Source of the DNA: an uncultured Oscillospiraceae bacterium
Lineage (GTDB): Bacteria > Bacillota > Clostridia > Oscillospirales > Ruminococcaceae
DNA: 30,966 nucleotides
NCBI GenBank assembly: GCA_905212515.1
Contig: CAJMEU010000011.1
Span: 1-30,966 of the forward strand
Direction: 5' to 3'
Part shown: positions 16,686 through 24,296 of the stretch, piece by piece
How positions within the stretch are numbered: the first letter of the stretch is position 1
Layout: each line of letters starts with the position of its first letter
Made by a program: the position numbers and the translations under genes
The notes under the pieces: model-generated
The model's database searches: none
What the model saw: only the letters and a program-made list of their open reading frames with translations
Told to the model about the DNA's origin: nothing

Positions 16686-16793
16686 TCAGTCCTCGTACTC
16701 TTCGCTCTCCTCGCGCGATTCCGCAGGGATGTCCGCCCATACCATGCCGAATGCCAATTTCAAATCCTTCCAAAAGCCTGTCCACGTTTCCAT
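16686..16793 (-). CDS. Small acidic-tailed protein, 35 aa, unknown
   Basis: A 35-codon frame reads METWTGFWKDLKLAFGMV, then WADIPAESREESEEYED and stop. It begins at ATG 16793 with GGAG 10 nt upstream (slightly long spacing), stops at 16686, and a 13-bp terminator with a T-run follows 16 bp later. The N-terminal half is an aromatic, amphipathic helix candidate (W4, F7, W8, L11, L13, F15); the C-terminal half is strongly acidic. A -10 like TATACT lies about 60 bp upstream. This gene-plus-terminator layout argues that it is real. An overlapping 75-codon frame (16624-16851) would read through the terminator and looks like a shadow. I do not recognise the family; a membrane-surface peptide is a guess from composition only. 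Confidence 0.6.
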   Translation of the reverse strand: METWTGFWKDLKLAFGMVWADIPAESREESEEYED

Positions 16794-16853
16794 GCGTCTC
16801 GCGCTCCTTTCGCGTTTCACTTTCCCGGGGCACACCGTTTTGTGCCTTCATCT

Positions 16854-16859
16854 AGTATA
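16854..16859 (-). promoter_or_regulatory. Possible -10 box of the small gene
   Basis: TATACT on the minus strand, with AT-rich DNA upstream but only a weak -35 (GAAACA-like, about 18 bp away). It is placed correctly for the 35-codon gene. Support is moderate. Confidence 0.35.
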
Positions 16860-16997
16860 CGCAATAGAAGGGCAAAATGTTTCATGTCTGGGCAGAAAAT
16901 TTCGAAAAATCGGGATTTTTACAACTTTTTTGCCCACGCCCGGCCCAAACGGCGCAAAGGCCTGCGCGCAAGGCGTCCAGGGCATGGAGGTCATGCG

Positions 16998-17196
16998 TCA
17001 GTTGCAGGAAACGCCGCCGTCCACCACCACGGTGGAACCGTTCATAAAGCGGGCGTCGCCGCTGGCCACATACAGCACCGCCGATGGACGCCGCGTTGAC
17101 GATGTTGCCCGCCGTGGGCTGCCGGCTCATCACCTGTATGTCTTTGCGCATGGTAGCCATGGGCCCCACCCGGTTCCCCGGCATGATCTGTCCCAC
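16998..17196 (-). pseudogene. Remnant of a short-chain dehydrogenase/reductase (SDR)
   Basis: Two pieces of an SDR lie side by side in different frames. The first (about 17196-17080) reads PGNRVGPMATMRKDIQVM and then TAGNIVNAASIGG, matching the NxxG-helix and GSIVNxSS strand of SDR enzymes. The second, shifted frame (about 17080-16998) reads VLYVASGDARFMNGSTVVV, then DGGVSCN and stop, matching the C-terminal SDR end (ASDxARFxxGxxxxVDGG). The N-terminal Rossmann motif and about 90 residues with the YxxxK catalytic pair are missing. The break falls at the GGCGGTG stretch shared by both frames. It cannot encode a working enzyme. It may once have belonged to the neighbouring sugar operon. Confidence 0.75.
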
Positions 17197-17219
17197 TGTT
17201 CGTCCGTTACCTCCAAAAC

Positions 17220-17245
17220 AAAAAAAGCCCGGCTCCAGGCCGGGC
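17220..17245 (-). terminator. Terminator of the sugar operon
   Basis: GCCCGGC (17227-17233) pairs with GCCGGGC (17239-17245) across a 5-nt loop, and seven Ts follow on the minus strand. It lies 15 bp past the stop of the BtpA-family gene and should end the eight-gene operon. Confidence 0.9.
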
Positions 17246-17259
17246 CCCCGTGGCTTCCC

Positions 17260-18063
17260 TCAGCGGCAGGCGTGCACCTTTTCCATAAAGGCCTTCACCC
17301 GCGTGACGTCCACCTGGTTTTCAAATTTGCCGTCATATTTGAAAGTGGTGCCCACCACCGCGCCGTCCGCAATCTGCAAAAGGCCCTCGATGGTATCCGG
17401 GCGGCAGCCGGTGTTGGCGAACACCACCGTGTCGCCCACGGCGCCCTTGGCGCGGCGCAGGATCTCCGGGTCCGTGGCGGAACCGGCGGTGGCGCCGGAG
17501 ACGCACAGCGCGTCCGGCCGGCAGTTGAACACCGTGGTGCGGGCAATGGATTCGATTTCCCTGTCGGCCAGGTATTTGGCCGCCTCGGGCACGATGTTGA
17601 ACAACAGCTTCACCTTTTCGGCGCCGATCTCCCGCTGGTGGCGCACCACCTCGCCGCAGTTCGTGTCCCACAGGCCAAAGTCGCTGGCATACACGCCGGT
17701 GAAGATCTCCCGCACGAATTTTGCGTCCGTGGCCACGGCCAGGTCCAGCGAGGCCACCGGGTCCCACAGGCAGTTCACCCCGTAGGGGACGCTCAGCATG
17801 GGCTGCAGTTCGCCGATGATGCGGGCCATGGCGGCCACGGTCTCGCATTTTACCCGGGTGAGGTAAGGCAGGCTGTATTCATTGCTGAACATGATGGCGT
17901 CCACACCGCCCTCCTGCAAGGCCTCCACATCCTCCTTGGCCTTTTCCAGCACCCACTTCATGCCTTTGGCCCTGTCGTAATAGGGGTCGCCGGGCATCGC
18001 CTGCAGATGGCACATGGCGATGATGGCCTTTTCTGTTCCGATCACTTCTTTCAACCAGCTCAT
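17260..18063 (-). CDS. BtpA/SgcQ-family TIM-barrel protein
   Basis: The 267-aa protein is a clear BtpA-family member: the start VIGTEKAIIAMCHLQAMPGD matches the family's IGxxHLxPLPG-type opening, followed by DVEALQEGGVDAIMFSNE, the barrel strands with VPYGVNCLWDPVASLDLA, and a phosphate-binding-like end (NTGCRPDTIEGLL, ADGAVVGTTFKYDG). E. coli SgcQ, a predicted sugar-phosphate enzyme, belongs here; the photosystem-related BtpA role of cyanobacteria is not relevant. Substrate unknown; a phosphosugar aldolase or isomerase step is inferred from fold and context. The ATG at 18063 overlaps the kinase stop by 4 bp (ATGA), with GAGGG upstream. Last gene of the operon. Confidence 0.88.
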   Translation of the reverse strand: MSWLKEVIGTEKAIIAMCHLQAMPGDPYYDRAKGMKWVLEKAKEDVEALQEGGVDAIMFSNEYSLPYLTRVKCETVAAMARIIGELQPMLSVPYGVNCLWDPVASLDLAVATDAKFVREIFTGVYASDFGLWDTNCGEVVRHQREIGAEKVKLLFNIVPEAAKYLADREIESIARTTVFNCRPDALCVSGATAGSATDPEILRRAKGAVGDTVVFANTGCRPDTIEGLLQIADGAVVGTTFKYDGKFENQVDVTRVKAFMEKVHACR

Positions 18064-19550
18064 GTCGAATCCCTCTCATTTCCAAAGATATTTTTGTCTT
18101 TCATCCCCGCATACAGCGCCCGGTAGTCCCGCAGCACCGCCTTGTAGGCAGCGTGCCTGCCCGGGTCCGGCTCCACGGTTTTTTGGCAGTGCACCATGGC
18201 GTCGGCCGCCTGGGCGGGCGCGGCATACCAGCCCGCGGCCACCGCCGCCTCAATCCCCGCCCCCAGTGCCACCGAATAGTCCGAAGTAACGCGGAAAGGC
18301 ACGCCGCTGACGTCGGCATGGATCTGCAAAAACAGATCCGACCGCGTGGTGCCGCCCGAGACGTTCACACAGTCCACGGCCTGGCCCCTGTCGGCAAACG
18401 CCTGCAGCAGATCCTCGGTGCCGCAGGCCACGCCCTCCATCACCGCGCGGAACATCTGGGCGCGGGTGGCGCTCATGGTCAGGCCGGCGATGACGCCCTT
18501 GGCATAGGGGTCGTTGTAAGGCACGCGGTTGCCCTGCCAGTAGTCCAGCACCCGCAGGCCGCCGCTGCCCGGGGGCACGGCCGCCGCCTCTTTGTCCAAT
18601 TCGCGGAAGGCGTCCCCGCCCAAGTCGCGGCAAAGCTCCCGCTTGAACCATTTGAGCACCGAGCCGGAGGCCGCCTGGCCCTGCACGCTGGTGTAATAGC
18701 CGTCCAGCAGGAAATCCGGTCCGCTGTTCCCTGCGCTCTCGTCCACGAACAGCGGCCGCGGGGTCACGGCCATGGCCAGGTTGGAGGAGCCGGTCATCAG
18801 CGCCACCGCGCCCGGCCGCGCCACCCCCATGCCCAGCATGCCGATGGAGCTGTCGATGCCGCCCTGTACCACGGGCACGCCCGCGGGCAGCCCCAGCGCC
18901 TCGGCGGCACCGGGACACAGCACACCGGCCGTTTCGCCCGCGCGCACCGCCCGGGGCGGCACTTTTTCCAGCGCGTCCGCCAGGCCTATGGCCTGGTAAA
19001 ACGTCCGGTCAAATCCGCCCCTGCGGCTGTTGTAGGCCCAGTTGCAGGCGGTGTTCACGCTGAAACACCACTGCCCTGTCAGCCAATGGTTCAAATAATC
19101 CTGATATTCGCACAGCACTTCGGTGCGCGCCCACAGCGCGGGCTCGTTCTCCTTCAGCCATAGGGCCTTGCAGGGGAACAGCTCGGCCGAGAGGGCCTGT
19201 CCCGTTTTTTCCGCGATGGCCCTGGCCTGGGCGGCCGCCCGCACGTCCATCCACAGAATGGCCGGCGCCAGGGCCCGCCCGTCCTCGCCACCCCCACGGG
19301 GGGGGCTGGGGGGGGGGGCGCCCCACCGGGCCGCCACCCGCGCCGGGTCGATGCCGGCTAGGGCGGCGCGCACGCTGCGGGCCGCCGCGTCCAGCCAGTC
19401 TTCCGGCTGCTGCTGCGCGTGGCCGGGGGCCGGATACTGTGTCTCGTAGGCGCAGGTGCCCTGGCCGGCCACGCCGCCGCGGGCGTCGAACACGAATGCC
19501 CGCACGCCGCCGGTGCCGCCGTCGATGCCGATGACAAGGTCACGTTCCAT
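18060..19550 (-). CDS. FGGY-family carbohydrate kinase
   Basis: FGGY kinases phosphorylate sugars or polyols with ATP in the cytoplasm. Seen: N-terminal phosphate loop GIDGGTGGVRAFVFD (9-23), FGGY region KALWLKENEPALW, VVQGGIDSSIGMLGMG with the catalytic-base Asp, ATP-domain TGSSNLAM, and the C-terminal signature NVSGGTTRSDLFLQIHADVSGVPF. Start at ATG 19550 (GAGGA 8 nt upstream); an in-frame ATG at 19559 is too close to that site. Length 496 aa is normal. Residues about 74-90 (RWGAPPPSPPRGGGED) replace the conserved strand that family members have before the AILWMD motif, and are coded by a G8-CT-G11 tract. Sugar specificity cannot be read; the xylulokinase/ribulokinase/LsrK range is possible. 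Confidence 0.88.
   Translation of the reverse strand: MERDLVIGIDGGTGGVRAFVFDARGGVAGQGTCAYETQYPAPGHAQQQPEDWLDAAARSVRAALAGIDPARVAARWGAPPPSPPRGGGEDGRALAPAILWMDVRAAAQARAIAEKTGQALSAELFPCKALWLKENEPALWARTEVLCEYQDYLNHWLTGQWCFSVNTACNWAYNSRRGGFDRTFYQAIGLADALEKVPPRAVRAGETAGVLCPGAAEALGLPAGVPVVQGGIDSSIGMLGMGVARPGAVALMTGSSNLAMAVTPRPLFVDESAGNSGPDFLLDGYYTSVQGQAASGSVLKWFKRELCRDLGGDAFRELDKEAAAVPPGSGGLRVLDYWQGNRVPYNDPYAKGVIAGLTMSATRAQMFRAVMEGVACGTEDLLQAFADRGQAVDCVNVSGGTTRSDLFLQIHADVSGVPFRVTSDYSVALGAGIEAAVAAGWYAAPAQAADAMVHCQKTVEPDPGRHAAYKAVLRDYRALYAGMKDKNIFGNERDST
19298..19318. repeat. Homopolymer tract G8-CT-G11 inside the kinase gene
   Basis: Plus strand has eight Gs at 19298-19305, CT, then eleven Gs at 19308-19318. 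It codes for PPPSPP in the kinase on the minus strand. Runs of this length are prone to slippage, which would switch the frame, and are also prone to sequencing error. Confidence 0.9.
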
Positions 19551-19561
19551 AGCTGCCATCC

Positions 19562-20662
19562 TCAGTACCGCGCGGTGGAAAAGCCCGCGTCCAGCGTGTC
19601 GATGAAGGCGCACAGCAGCTTGCCCGTGGCCTCATGGTCCGCCAGAGAGAGGCATTCCATCGGGGAATGGCTGTACCGGTCCGGACAGCCCAGGTCCAGG
19701 CAGGGGATGCCCATGCCCTCCAGCTGCAGGTACGCAGTGTCGGACAGCGCGCCTCGCCCGGCGCTGCGCTGCAAGGCCACGCCGGCCTTGGCGGCGCTGC
19801 GCTTCAAATACTCGTACAGCCCCTTGTGGGCCACACAGCCGTTCAGCGTGCCCTTGCCGTGGAAATTGAACAGCGTCACCGCCGGGCCGCCGCCCAGGGC
19901 CACGTTGTTCGTGCCCTTTTGGTCGGGCGTGTCGCCCGCGCCCGGGCCCAGCAGGCACAGGGCCATGTCCGTATGCACGCTGCGGGCGGCCATCATGGCG
20001 CCCCGGGCGGTGCACTCCTCCCATACGGTGCCCACCAGATGCACGGTGCACTGGGGGCGATGCTCTTTCATATGGGCGGCCAGCTCCAGCATGGTCACCA
20101 GGCCGGAGGCGTCGTCCAGATAGCTGCCGCAGACGCGGCCGTTCATCAGCTCATAGAACGCCGGCGCGTAAGCCACGGGGCAGCCCACCTCGATGCCGGC
20201 TTCGCGCACCTGTTCGCGGCTGGCGGCGCCCACGTCGATGAACAGCTTGGCCAGCGGATCGGCCTTGGCCTTTTCCTCCGGCGTCTGCACGTGGTAGGCC
20301 TTGGCGGCCACCACGCCGTTCACGTAGCCGCCGTCTTCCGTGCCCACCCGCACGGCGGTGCTGACGATGGCTTTCTCCGGCACGCCGCCCATGCGATCCA
20401 CCCGCAAAAAGCCGTCCTCGTCAATACAGGTGACGATATAGCCGATGGTGTCCATATGGGCGAACACCATCAGCGCGGGCGCGCCCGGCCGGGCGCCGTT
20501 AAAGGTAGCGATGACGTTGCCCACGTTGTCGATGCGCACCTCGTCCGCATAGGGCGCCAGGTCGTCCCGGAAGCGGTACGCCATGGCGGCCTCGTACCCG
20601 GAGACCCGGGGCGTGGCCATATACTCGCGCAAAAGCTGCTTTCTCTGTTCTGTGTTCATCAT
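19562..20662 (-). CDS. M42-family metallopeptidase-like protein (SgcX/FrvX-like)
   Basis: M42 proteins are dinuclear zinc aminopeptidases forming large tetrahedral shells. Seen: FAHMD at 67-71 (metal His and Asp), YLDDASG at 181-187 (bridging Asp), WEECTARGA with Glu215-Glu216 (base and metal ligand), Asp232, and the late SHSPMECLSLAD segment holding the last His. All metal ligands appear present. Length 366 aa fits. The ATG at 20662 overlaps the permease stop by 4 bp (ATGA) with GGAG 5 nt upstream; the longer frame in this phase is only a shadow of the permease. Members such as SgcX and FrvX sit in sugar-uptake operons, as here, so the real substrate may be a glyco-conjugate or peptide, unknown. 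It lies 11 bp before the kinase. Confidence 0.9.
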   Translation of the reverse strand: MMNTEQRKQLLREYMATPRVSGYEAAMAYRFRDDLAPYADEVRIDNVGNVIATFNGARPGAPALMVFAHMDTIGYIVTCIDEDGFLRVDRMGGVPEKAIVSTAVRVGTEDGGYVNGVVAAKAYHVQTPEEKAKADPLAKLFIDVGAASREQVREAGIEVGCPVAYAPAFYELMNGRVCGSYLDDASGLVTMLELAAHMKEHRPQCTVHLVGTVWEECTARGAMMAARSVHTDMALCLLGPGAGDTPDQKGTNNVALGGGPAVTLFNFHGKGTLNGCVAHKGLYEYLKRSAAKAGVALQRSAGRGALSDTAYLQLEGMGIPCLDLGCPDRYSHSPMECLSLADHEATGKLLCAFIDTLDAGFSTARY

Positions 20663-21663
20663 TTTTGCTCCTTTACGGGCGCGTCCGCCTTTTTGTGCTT
20701 CATCCTGGGGCCCAGGGTGTTCAGCACCATCACGAAGACCAGCAGCGCGCCCCAGGTCAGGTCTTTCAAAAAGCTGCTGACGTGCAGCAGGTTGAACCCG
20801 CTGGACAGCACTTGCAGCGTGACGATGGACAGGAAGATGCCGATGGCCTTGCCGCTGCCGCCGCTGGGGTTGATGCCGCCCAGCACGGCCACCAGCAGGG
20901 CCTGCAGCCCGTAGGAGGAGCCGAAGTCCGCCTTGGCCGTGTTGACGCGGCTGACCATGATGAGCCCCGCCACCGCCGACACAAACCCGCTGAGCACGTA
21001 GGTGGACAGCACCACGCGCGTGTTGTTCACCGCCGAGAAGAACGAGGCCACCGGGTTCGAGCCGTAGACGTACAGCTTGTAGCCCAGTTTGGTTTTGTTG
21101 AGGAAAAACGCCAGGATGGCGATGGCCGCCACGAACAGCAGGAAGGGCACCGGGATGCCCAGCACCAGGCCGTTGCCGATGGCGAGGAAGGCCTCGGGAA
21201 AGCCGCTGAGGGCCGAGCCCCCCGTCAACACGATGCCGATGCCCGTGAACAGGTTCATGGTGCCCAGCGTCACCAGCATGGGCGCGATGCCCACCTTGGC
21301 CACCAGCAGCGCGTTCACCGCGCCGCAGGCGAGGCCCACGCACAGGGCGGCCAGACAGGCCAGCGCCACCGTGGCCAGGGACACGTCGGCCGCCTGGGCG
21401 CCGCCGGCCTGCATGATGAGCGCCGCCACAATGCCCGAGAGCATGGCGGTGCCGGTGACGGACAGGTCGATGCCGCCGCTCATCAGCACCAGGGCGGCCG
21501 CGATGGACAGAAAGCCCAGCTCGGGGAACTGCACGGCCATGGAACGGAAATTCGCCGCGCTGAGGAACACCGAAGGCTTCAGGATACTCAGCGCCGCCAC
21601 GGCGGCGGCCAGGATGATGAAAAGCCGCGTCAGATGACGGTCTTTCACAAGTGATCTCTGCAT
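20659..21663 (-). CDS. Sugar ABC transporter permease (RbsC-type), second
   Basis: A 334-aa inner-membrane permease of the BPD_transp_2 (RbsC/LsrC/XylH) family. It has eight to ten hydrophobic segments and the family motif MSGGIDLSVTGTAMLSGIVAAL near residues 61-82, which lies at the transport path and ATPase contact. The C-terminal VLGGINPSGGSGKAIGIFLS is also typical. The ATG at 21663 has GGGGAGGGG upstream. It lies 16 bp after the other permease gene and overlaps the M42 gene by 4 bp. The two permeases would form a heterodimer, as LsrC-LsrD or RhaP-RhaQ do; E. coli RbsC by contrast is a homodimer. Confidence 0.94.
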   Translation of the reverse strand: MQRSLVKDRHLTRLFIILAAAVAALSILKPSVFLSAANFRSMAVQFPELGFLSIAAALVLMSGGIDLSVTGTAMLSGIVAALIMQAGGAQAADVSLATVALACLAALCVGLACGAVNALLVAKVGIAPMLVTLGTMNLFTGIGIVLTGGSALSGFPEAFLAIGNGLVLGIPVPFLLFVAAIAILAFFLNKTKLGYKLYVYGSNPVASFFSAVNNTRVVLSTYVLSGFVSAVAGLIMVSRVNTAKADFGSSYGLQALLVAVLGGINPSGGSGKAIGIFLSIVTLQVLSSGFNLLHVSSFLKDLTWGALLVFVMVLNTLGPRMKHKKADAPVKEQK

Positions 21664-21679
21664 AACGTCCCCTCCCCTC

Positions 21680-22663
21680 TCAGGCCTTCTGGCTTTTTTT
21701 ATAGCGGTAAATCTGGGCCACGGTGCCCAGGATGATGATCACGCCGATGGTGGCTTTCTGCCAGAACGTGGGGATCTTCAGCATCACCAGGCTGTTGTTG
21801 ATCAGCGTGATCAGCAGCACGCCCAGCAGCGTGCCCGTCACGTTGCCGTAGCCGCCGCCCACCTGGGGGCCGCCCAGCACCACGGCGGCGATGACGTTCA
21901 GCTCGCCGCCCACCAGGTCAAAGGGGTTGCTCATGCGCTGGAACGAGGAGTGCATGATGCCCACCAGCCCCGCCAAAGCGCCGGCAAAGGCGTACACGAA
22001 CACCAGGATGCGCGTGTTGTTGAAGCCCACGCGCTCGCTGGAGGAGGCGCTGCCACCGATGCAGTAGATGCTGCGGCCCAGCATGGTCTTGTTCAGCAGC
22101 AGGCTGGTGACCAGGGCCGCGCCCGCCAGCACCAGCACGCCCACGTGCAGGTTGGCGTTGCCGCTGACGGACTCCACCGTCACCAAATTGTTCTTGGAAA
22201 AGGCGATCATGGCCGCGGGGATCTTATTGATCTGCTTGCTGCCGATGAAAGCCAGCAAAAAGCCCTTGATGATATTGCTGGTGCCCAGGGTGACGATGAA
22301 CGAAGGCAGACGGAACCGAGCGATAAAGATGGAGTTGAACATGCCCAGCACCACGCCGATGAGGGCGCCCACCGCAAACAGCAGCAGCATGGGCGCGCCG
22401 TTCCAGTACTCGCCGAAAAAACGGCTGACCGTGTGCATGGCAAACACCGCAATGGCCATGAAGGACAGGTCCAGCCCGCCGGAGATCATCACCACCAGGC
22501 AGCCCATGGCCAGCACGCCCGTCTCCACCATGCTTTTCAGGATGTCGAAGATGTTCGCCACGGAGAAGAACGCCGGGTTGACACAGCCGAACACCACGCA
22601 CAGCACGGCGATGATGGCAAAGAGGAAAAACTCATTGGATCGCAGCAGTTTTTTGGCGCTCAT
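21680..22663 (-). CDS. Sugar ABC transporter permease (RbsC-type), first
   Basis: A 327-aa integral membrane protein of the same BPD_transp_2 family, with the motif MISGGLDLSFMAIAVFAM (near 58-75), the AFIGSK and LNKTMLGRSIYCIGGSASSSERVG loop, and VVLGGPQVGGGYGNVTGTLLG near the C-terminus. The shared pattern and adjacency to the second permease point to an old duplication and a heterodimeric channel. The ATG at 22663 overlaps the ATPase stop by 4 bp (ATGA), with GGGGGG 8 nt upstream inside the ATPase gene, so translation is likely coupled. Confidence 0.94.
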   Translation of the reverse strand: MSAKKLLRSNEFFLFAIIAVLCVVFGCVNPAFFSVANIFDILKSMVETGVLAMGCLVVMISGGLDLSFMAIAVFAMHTVSRFFGEYWNGAPMLLLFAVGALIGVVLGMFNSIFIARFRLPSFIVTLGTSNIIKGFLLAFIGSKQINKIPAAMIAFSKNNLVTVESVSGNANLHVGVLVLAGAALVTSLLLNKTMLGRSIYCIGGSASSSERVGFNNTRILVFVYAFAGALAGLVGIMHSSFQRMSNPFDLVGGELNVIAAVVLGGPQVGGGYGNVTGTLLGVLLITLINNSLVMLKIPTFWQKATIGVIIILGTVAQIYRYKKSQKA

Positions 22664-24216
22664 GCTCCATGCCCCCCTTCGTCCGCCGAGACCACGTCTT
22701 TTTCCAGCTGCTCAACCGTGGTCTCCCCGCTTTGTATCTCGCGCACCACGCGGCCGTTTTTCATCAGCAGCACGCGATTGCACAGCGTCAGGATCTCGCC
22801 GATGTCGTCTGAAATGACGATGATGCCGATGCCGCTGCGCGCCAGTTTTTTCACCACTTCGTGGATCTGGTTCTTCGAGCCCACGTCCACGCCCACGGTG
22901 GGGCAGTTCAGGATCAGCAGCTGGGGCTTCGTCTGCAGCCATTTGGCCAGCACGATGCGCTGCTGGTTGCCGCCCGAGAGGTTGCTCGCCGGGATTTCCG
23001 GCCCCTCGGCCGCGATCTCCAGCTCCTCCAGCCACTTCTGGGCCGTGGCCGCCAGCTCGTTCTTGTCCAGCAAAATGCCGTGGGCCAGCCCGTCCACGTC
23101 CGCCACGGTGATGTTGTCCGCCAGGGACCGCTCCAAAAACAGGCCCTCGCTCAGCCGGTCCTCGGGCACATAGCCAATGCCCAGCTTGTGGGCGTCCAGC
23201 ACGCTGGCAATGCGCACAGGCCGGCCGTCCATTTCCACCGTTCCCTCGGTTTTGCCGATGCCGAACAAGGCCTTGGCCAGTTCGGTGCGGCCGCAGCCCA
23301 GCTGGCCGGTGATACCCAAGATCTCCCGCGGCCACAGCGCGAAGGACACATCGGCAAACGCGCCCTTCTGCGTCAGGCCCTCGGTGCGGATAATGGGGCT
23401 TTGGGCGGCTTCGTCCGGCTCGTACACATAGGGCACGCTGGGGATCTCCCGCCCGGTCATGTGGTAGGTCAGGCTGTTTTTGTCAATGTTGGCGATGCTG
23501 TCGTCCAGCACCTTGCGGCCGTTGCGCAGGATGGCGATCCGCTCGGAGATGTTGAACACCTCCTCCAGCTTGTGGCTGACGAACAAAATGGCGATGCCCT
23601 TCTTTTTCAGCGTGTCCACGATCCCGTACAGCGCCAGGATCTCCTTGTGCGTCAGCGCGGTGGTGGGCTCGTCCATCACCAGCAGCTTCACGTCCTGGGC
23701 CAGCCCGCGGGCGATGGCCACGATCTGCTTGCCCGCCACGGGCAGCCGCCCCACCGGAGCGTCCAGCGGCAGTTCCACGCCGATCTTCGCCAGGGCCGCC
23801 GAGGCGATGCCGTCCATCTCCTTTTTATTCACCCACTTTTTCCGGTTGATGAACAGGTTGGAAATGGCGATGTTCTCCGCCACGCTCAGGTTGGGAAAAA
23901 CGGAAAAGTCCTGGTAAATGATCTGGATGCCCGCCTCGATGGACTCTGTGGGCGTGATGTGGCGCATACTTTTTCCGTTCAGCAAGATCTCGCCGCTGTC
24001 CGCCTGATAGACGCCGGAGATGATCTTGATCAGGGTGGACTTGCCCGAGCCGTTCTCCCCCATCAGGCAGTACGTCTCGCCCTCATGGATGGAAAAGCTG
24101 ACGTCGTCCAGCGCCTTGACGCCGCCGAAGGTCTTTTTGATATTCTTCAGCTCCAAAAAGCAGCCGGCCGGGCGCTGGGCGCCGGGCTGGGTGCCCTCAG
24201 GTTTGAGCTTGCTCAT
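22660..24216 (-). CDS. Sugar ABC transporter two-domain ATPase (RbsA/LsrA-type)
   Basis: The 518-aa protein has two fused ABC domains, the layout of RbsA, MglA, XylG and LsrA. Domain 1: Walker A GENGSGKST at 53-61, signature region RLPVAGKQIVAIARGL (a drifted form of LSxGxxQ), Walker B LLVMDEPTTALT at about 178-189, and VSHKLEEV switch. Domain 2: degenerate Walker A GQLGCGRTE at 304-312, as normal in this family, canonical signature LSGGNQQRIVLAKWL, and LILNCPTVGVDVG as Walker B, where the usual D-E-P reads N-C-P. Thus each site has an altered element, and domain 1 is probably the hydrolysing one. ATG 24216 is preceded by GGAGGAGGG. It powers import for the adjoining permeases and lipoprotein. 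Confidence 0.95.
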   Translation of the reverse strand: MSKLKPEGTQPGAQRPAGCFLELKNIKKTFGGVKALDDVSFSIHEGETYCLMGENGSGKSTLIKIISGVYQADSGEILLNGKSMRHITPTESIEAGIQIIYQDFSVFPNLSVAENIAISNLFINRKKWVNKKEMDGIASAALAKIGVELPLDAPVGRLPVAGKQIVAIARGLAQDVKLLVMDEPTTALTHKEILALYGIVDTLKKKGIAILFVSHKLEEVFNISERIAILRNGRKVLDDSIANIDKNSLTYHMTGREIPSVPYVYEPDEAAQSPIIRTEGLTQKGAFADVSFALWPREILGITGQLGCGRTELAKALFGIGKTEGTVEMDGRPVRIASVLDAHKLGIGYVPEDRLSEGLFLERSLADNITVADVDGLAHGILLDKNELAATAQKWLEELEIAAEGPEIPASNLSGGNQQRIVLAKWLQTKPQLLILNCPTVGVDVGSKNQIHEVVKKLARSGIGIIVISDDIGEILTLCNRVLLMKNGRVVREIQSGETTVEQLEKDVVSADEGGHGA

Positions 24217-24246
24217 GATTCCCTCCTCCTCGGGAGCCTGGATATG

Positions 24247-24277
24247 CAGTGTGCGGCGGGAAAACCGCCGCACACTG
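24247..24277 (-). promoter_or_regulatory. Intercistronic hairpin after the binding-protein gene
   Basis: A perfect 13-bp stem (CAGTGTGCGGCGG at 24247-24259 with its complement at 24265-24277) and a 5-nt loop lie between the binding-protein stop and the ATPase start. No T-run follows on the minus strand. Such stems are known to protect the 3' end of binding-protein mRNA and raise its level above that of the membrane genes, as in malE-malF. Confidence 0.75.
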
Positions 24278-24296
24278 TTCCCGGTCTACAGTTGTT

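Noticed and set aside
16624..16851. 75-codon minus-strand frame
   Set aside because: It runs through the strong terminator at 16634-16669 and overlaps the better-supported 35-codon gene in another frame.
20663..21343. N-terminal extension of the M42 protein frame
   Set aside because: This part overlaps the permease gene fully, and the ATG at 20662 has a ribosome site and a normal family start, so the extension is a shadow.
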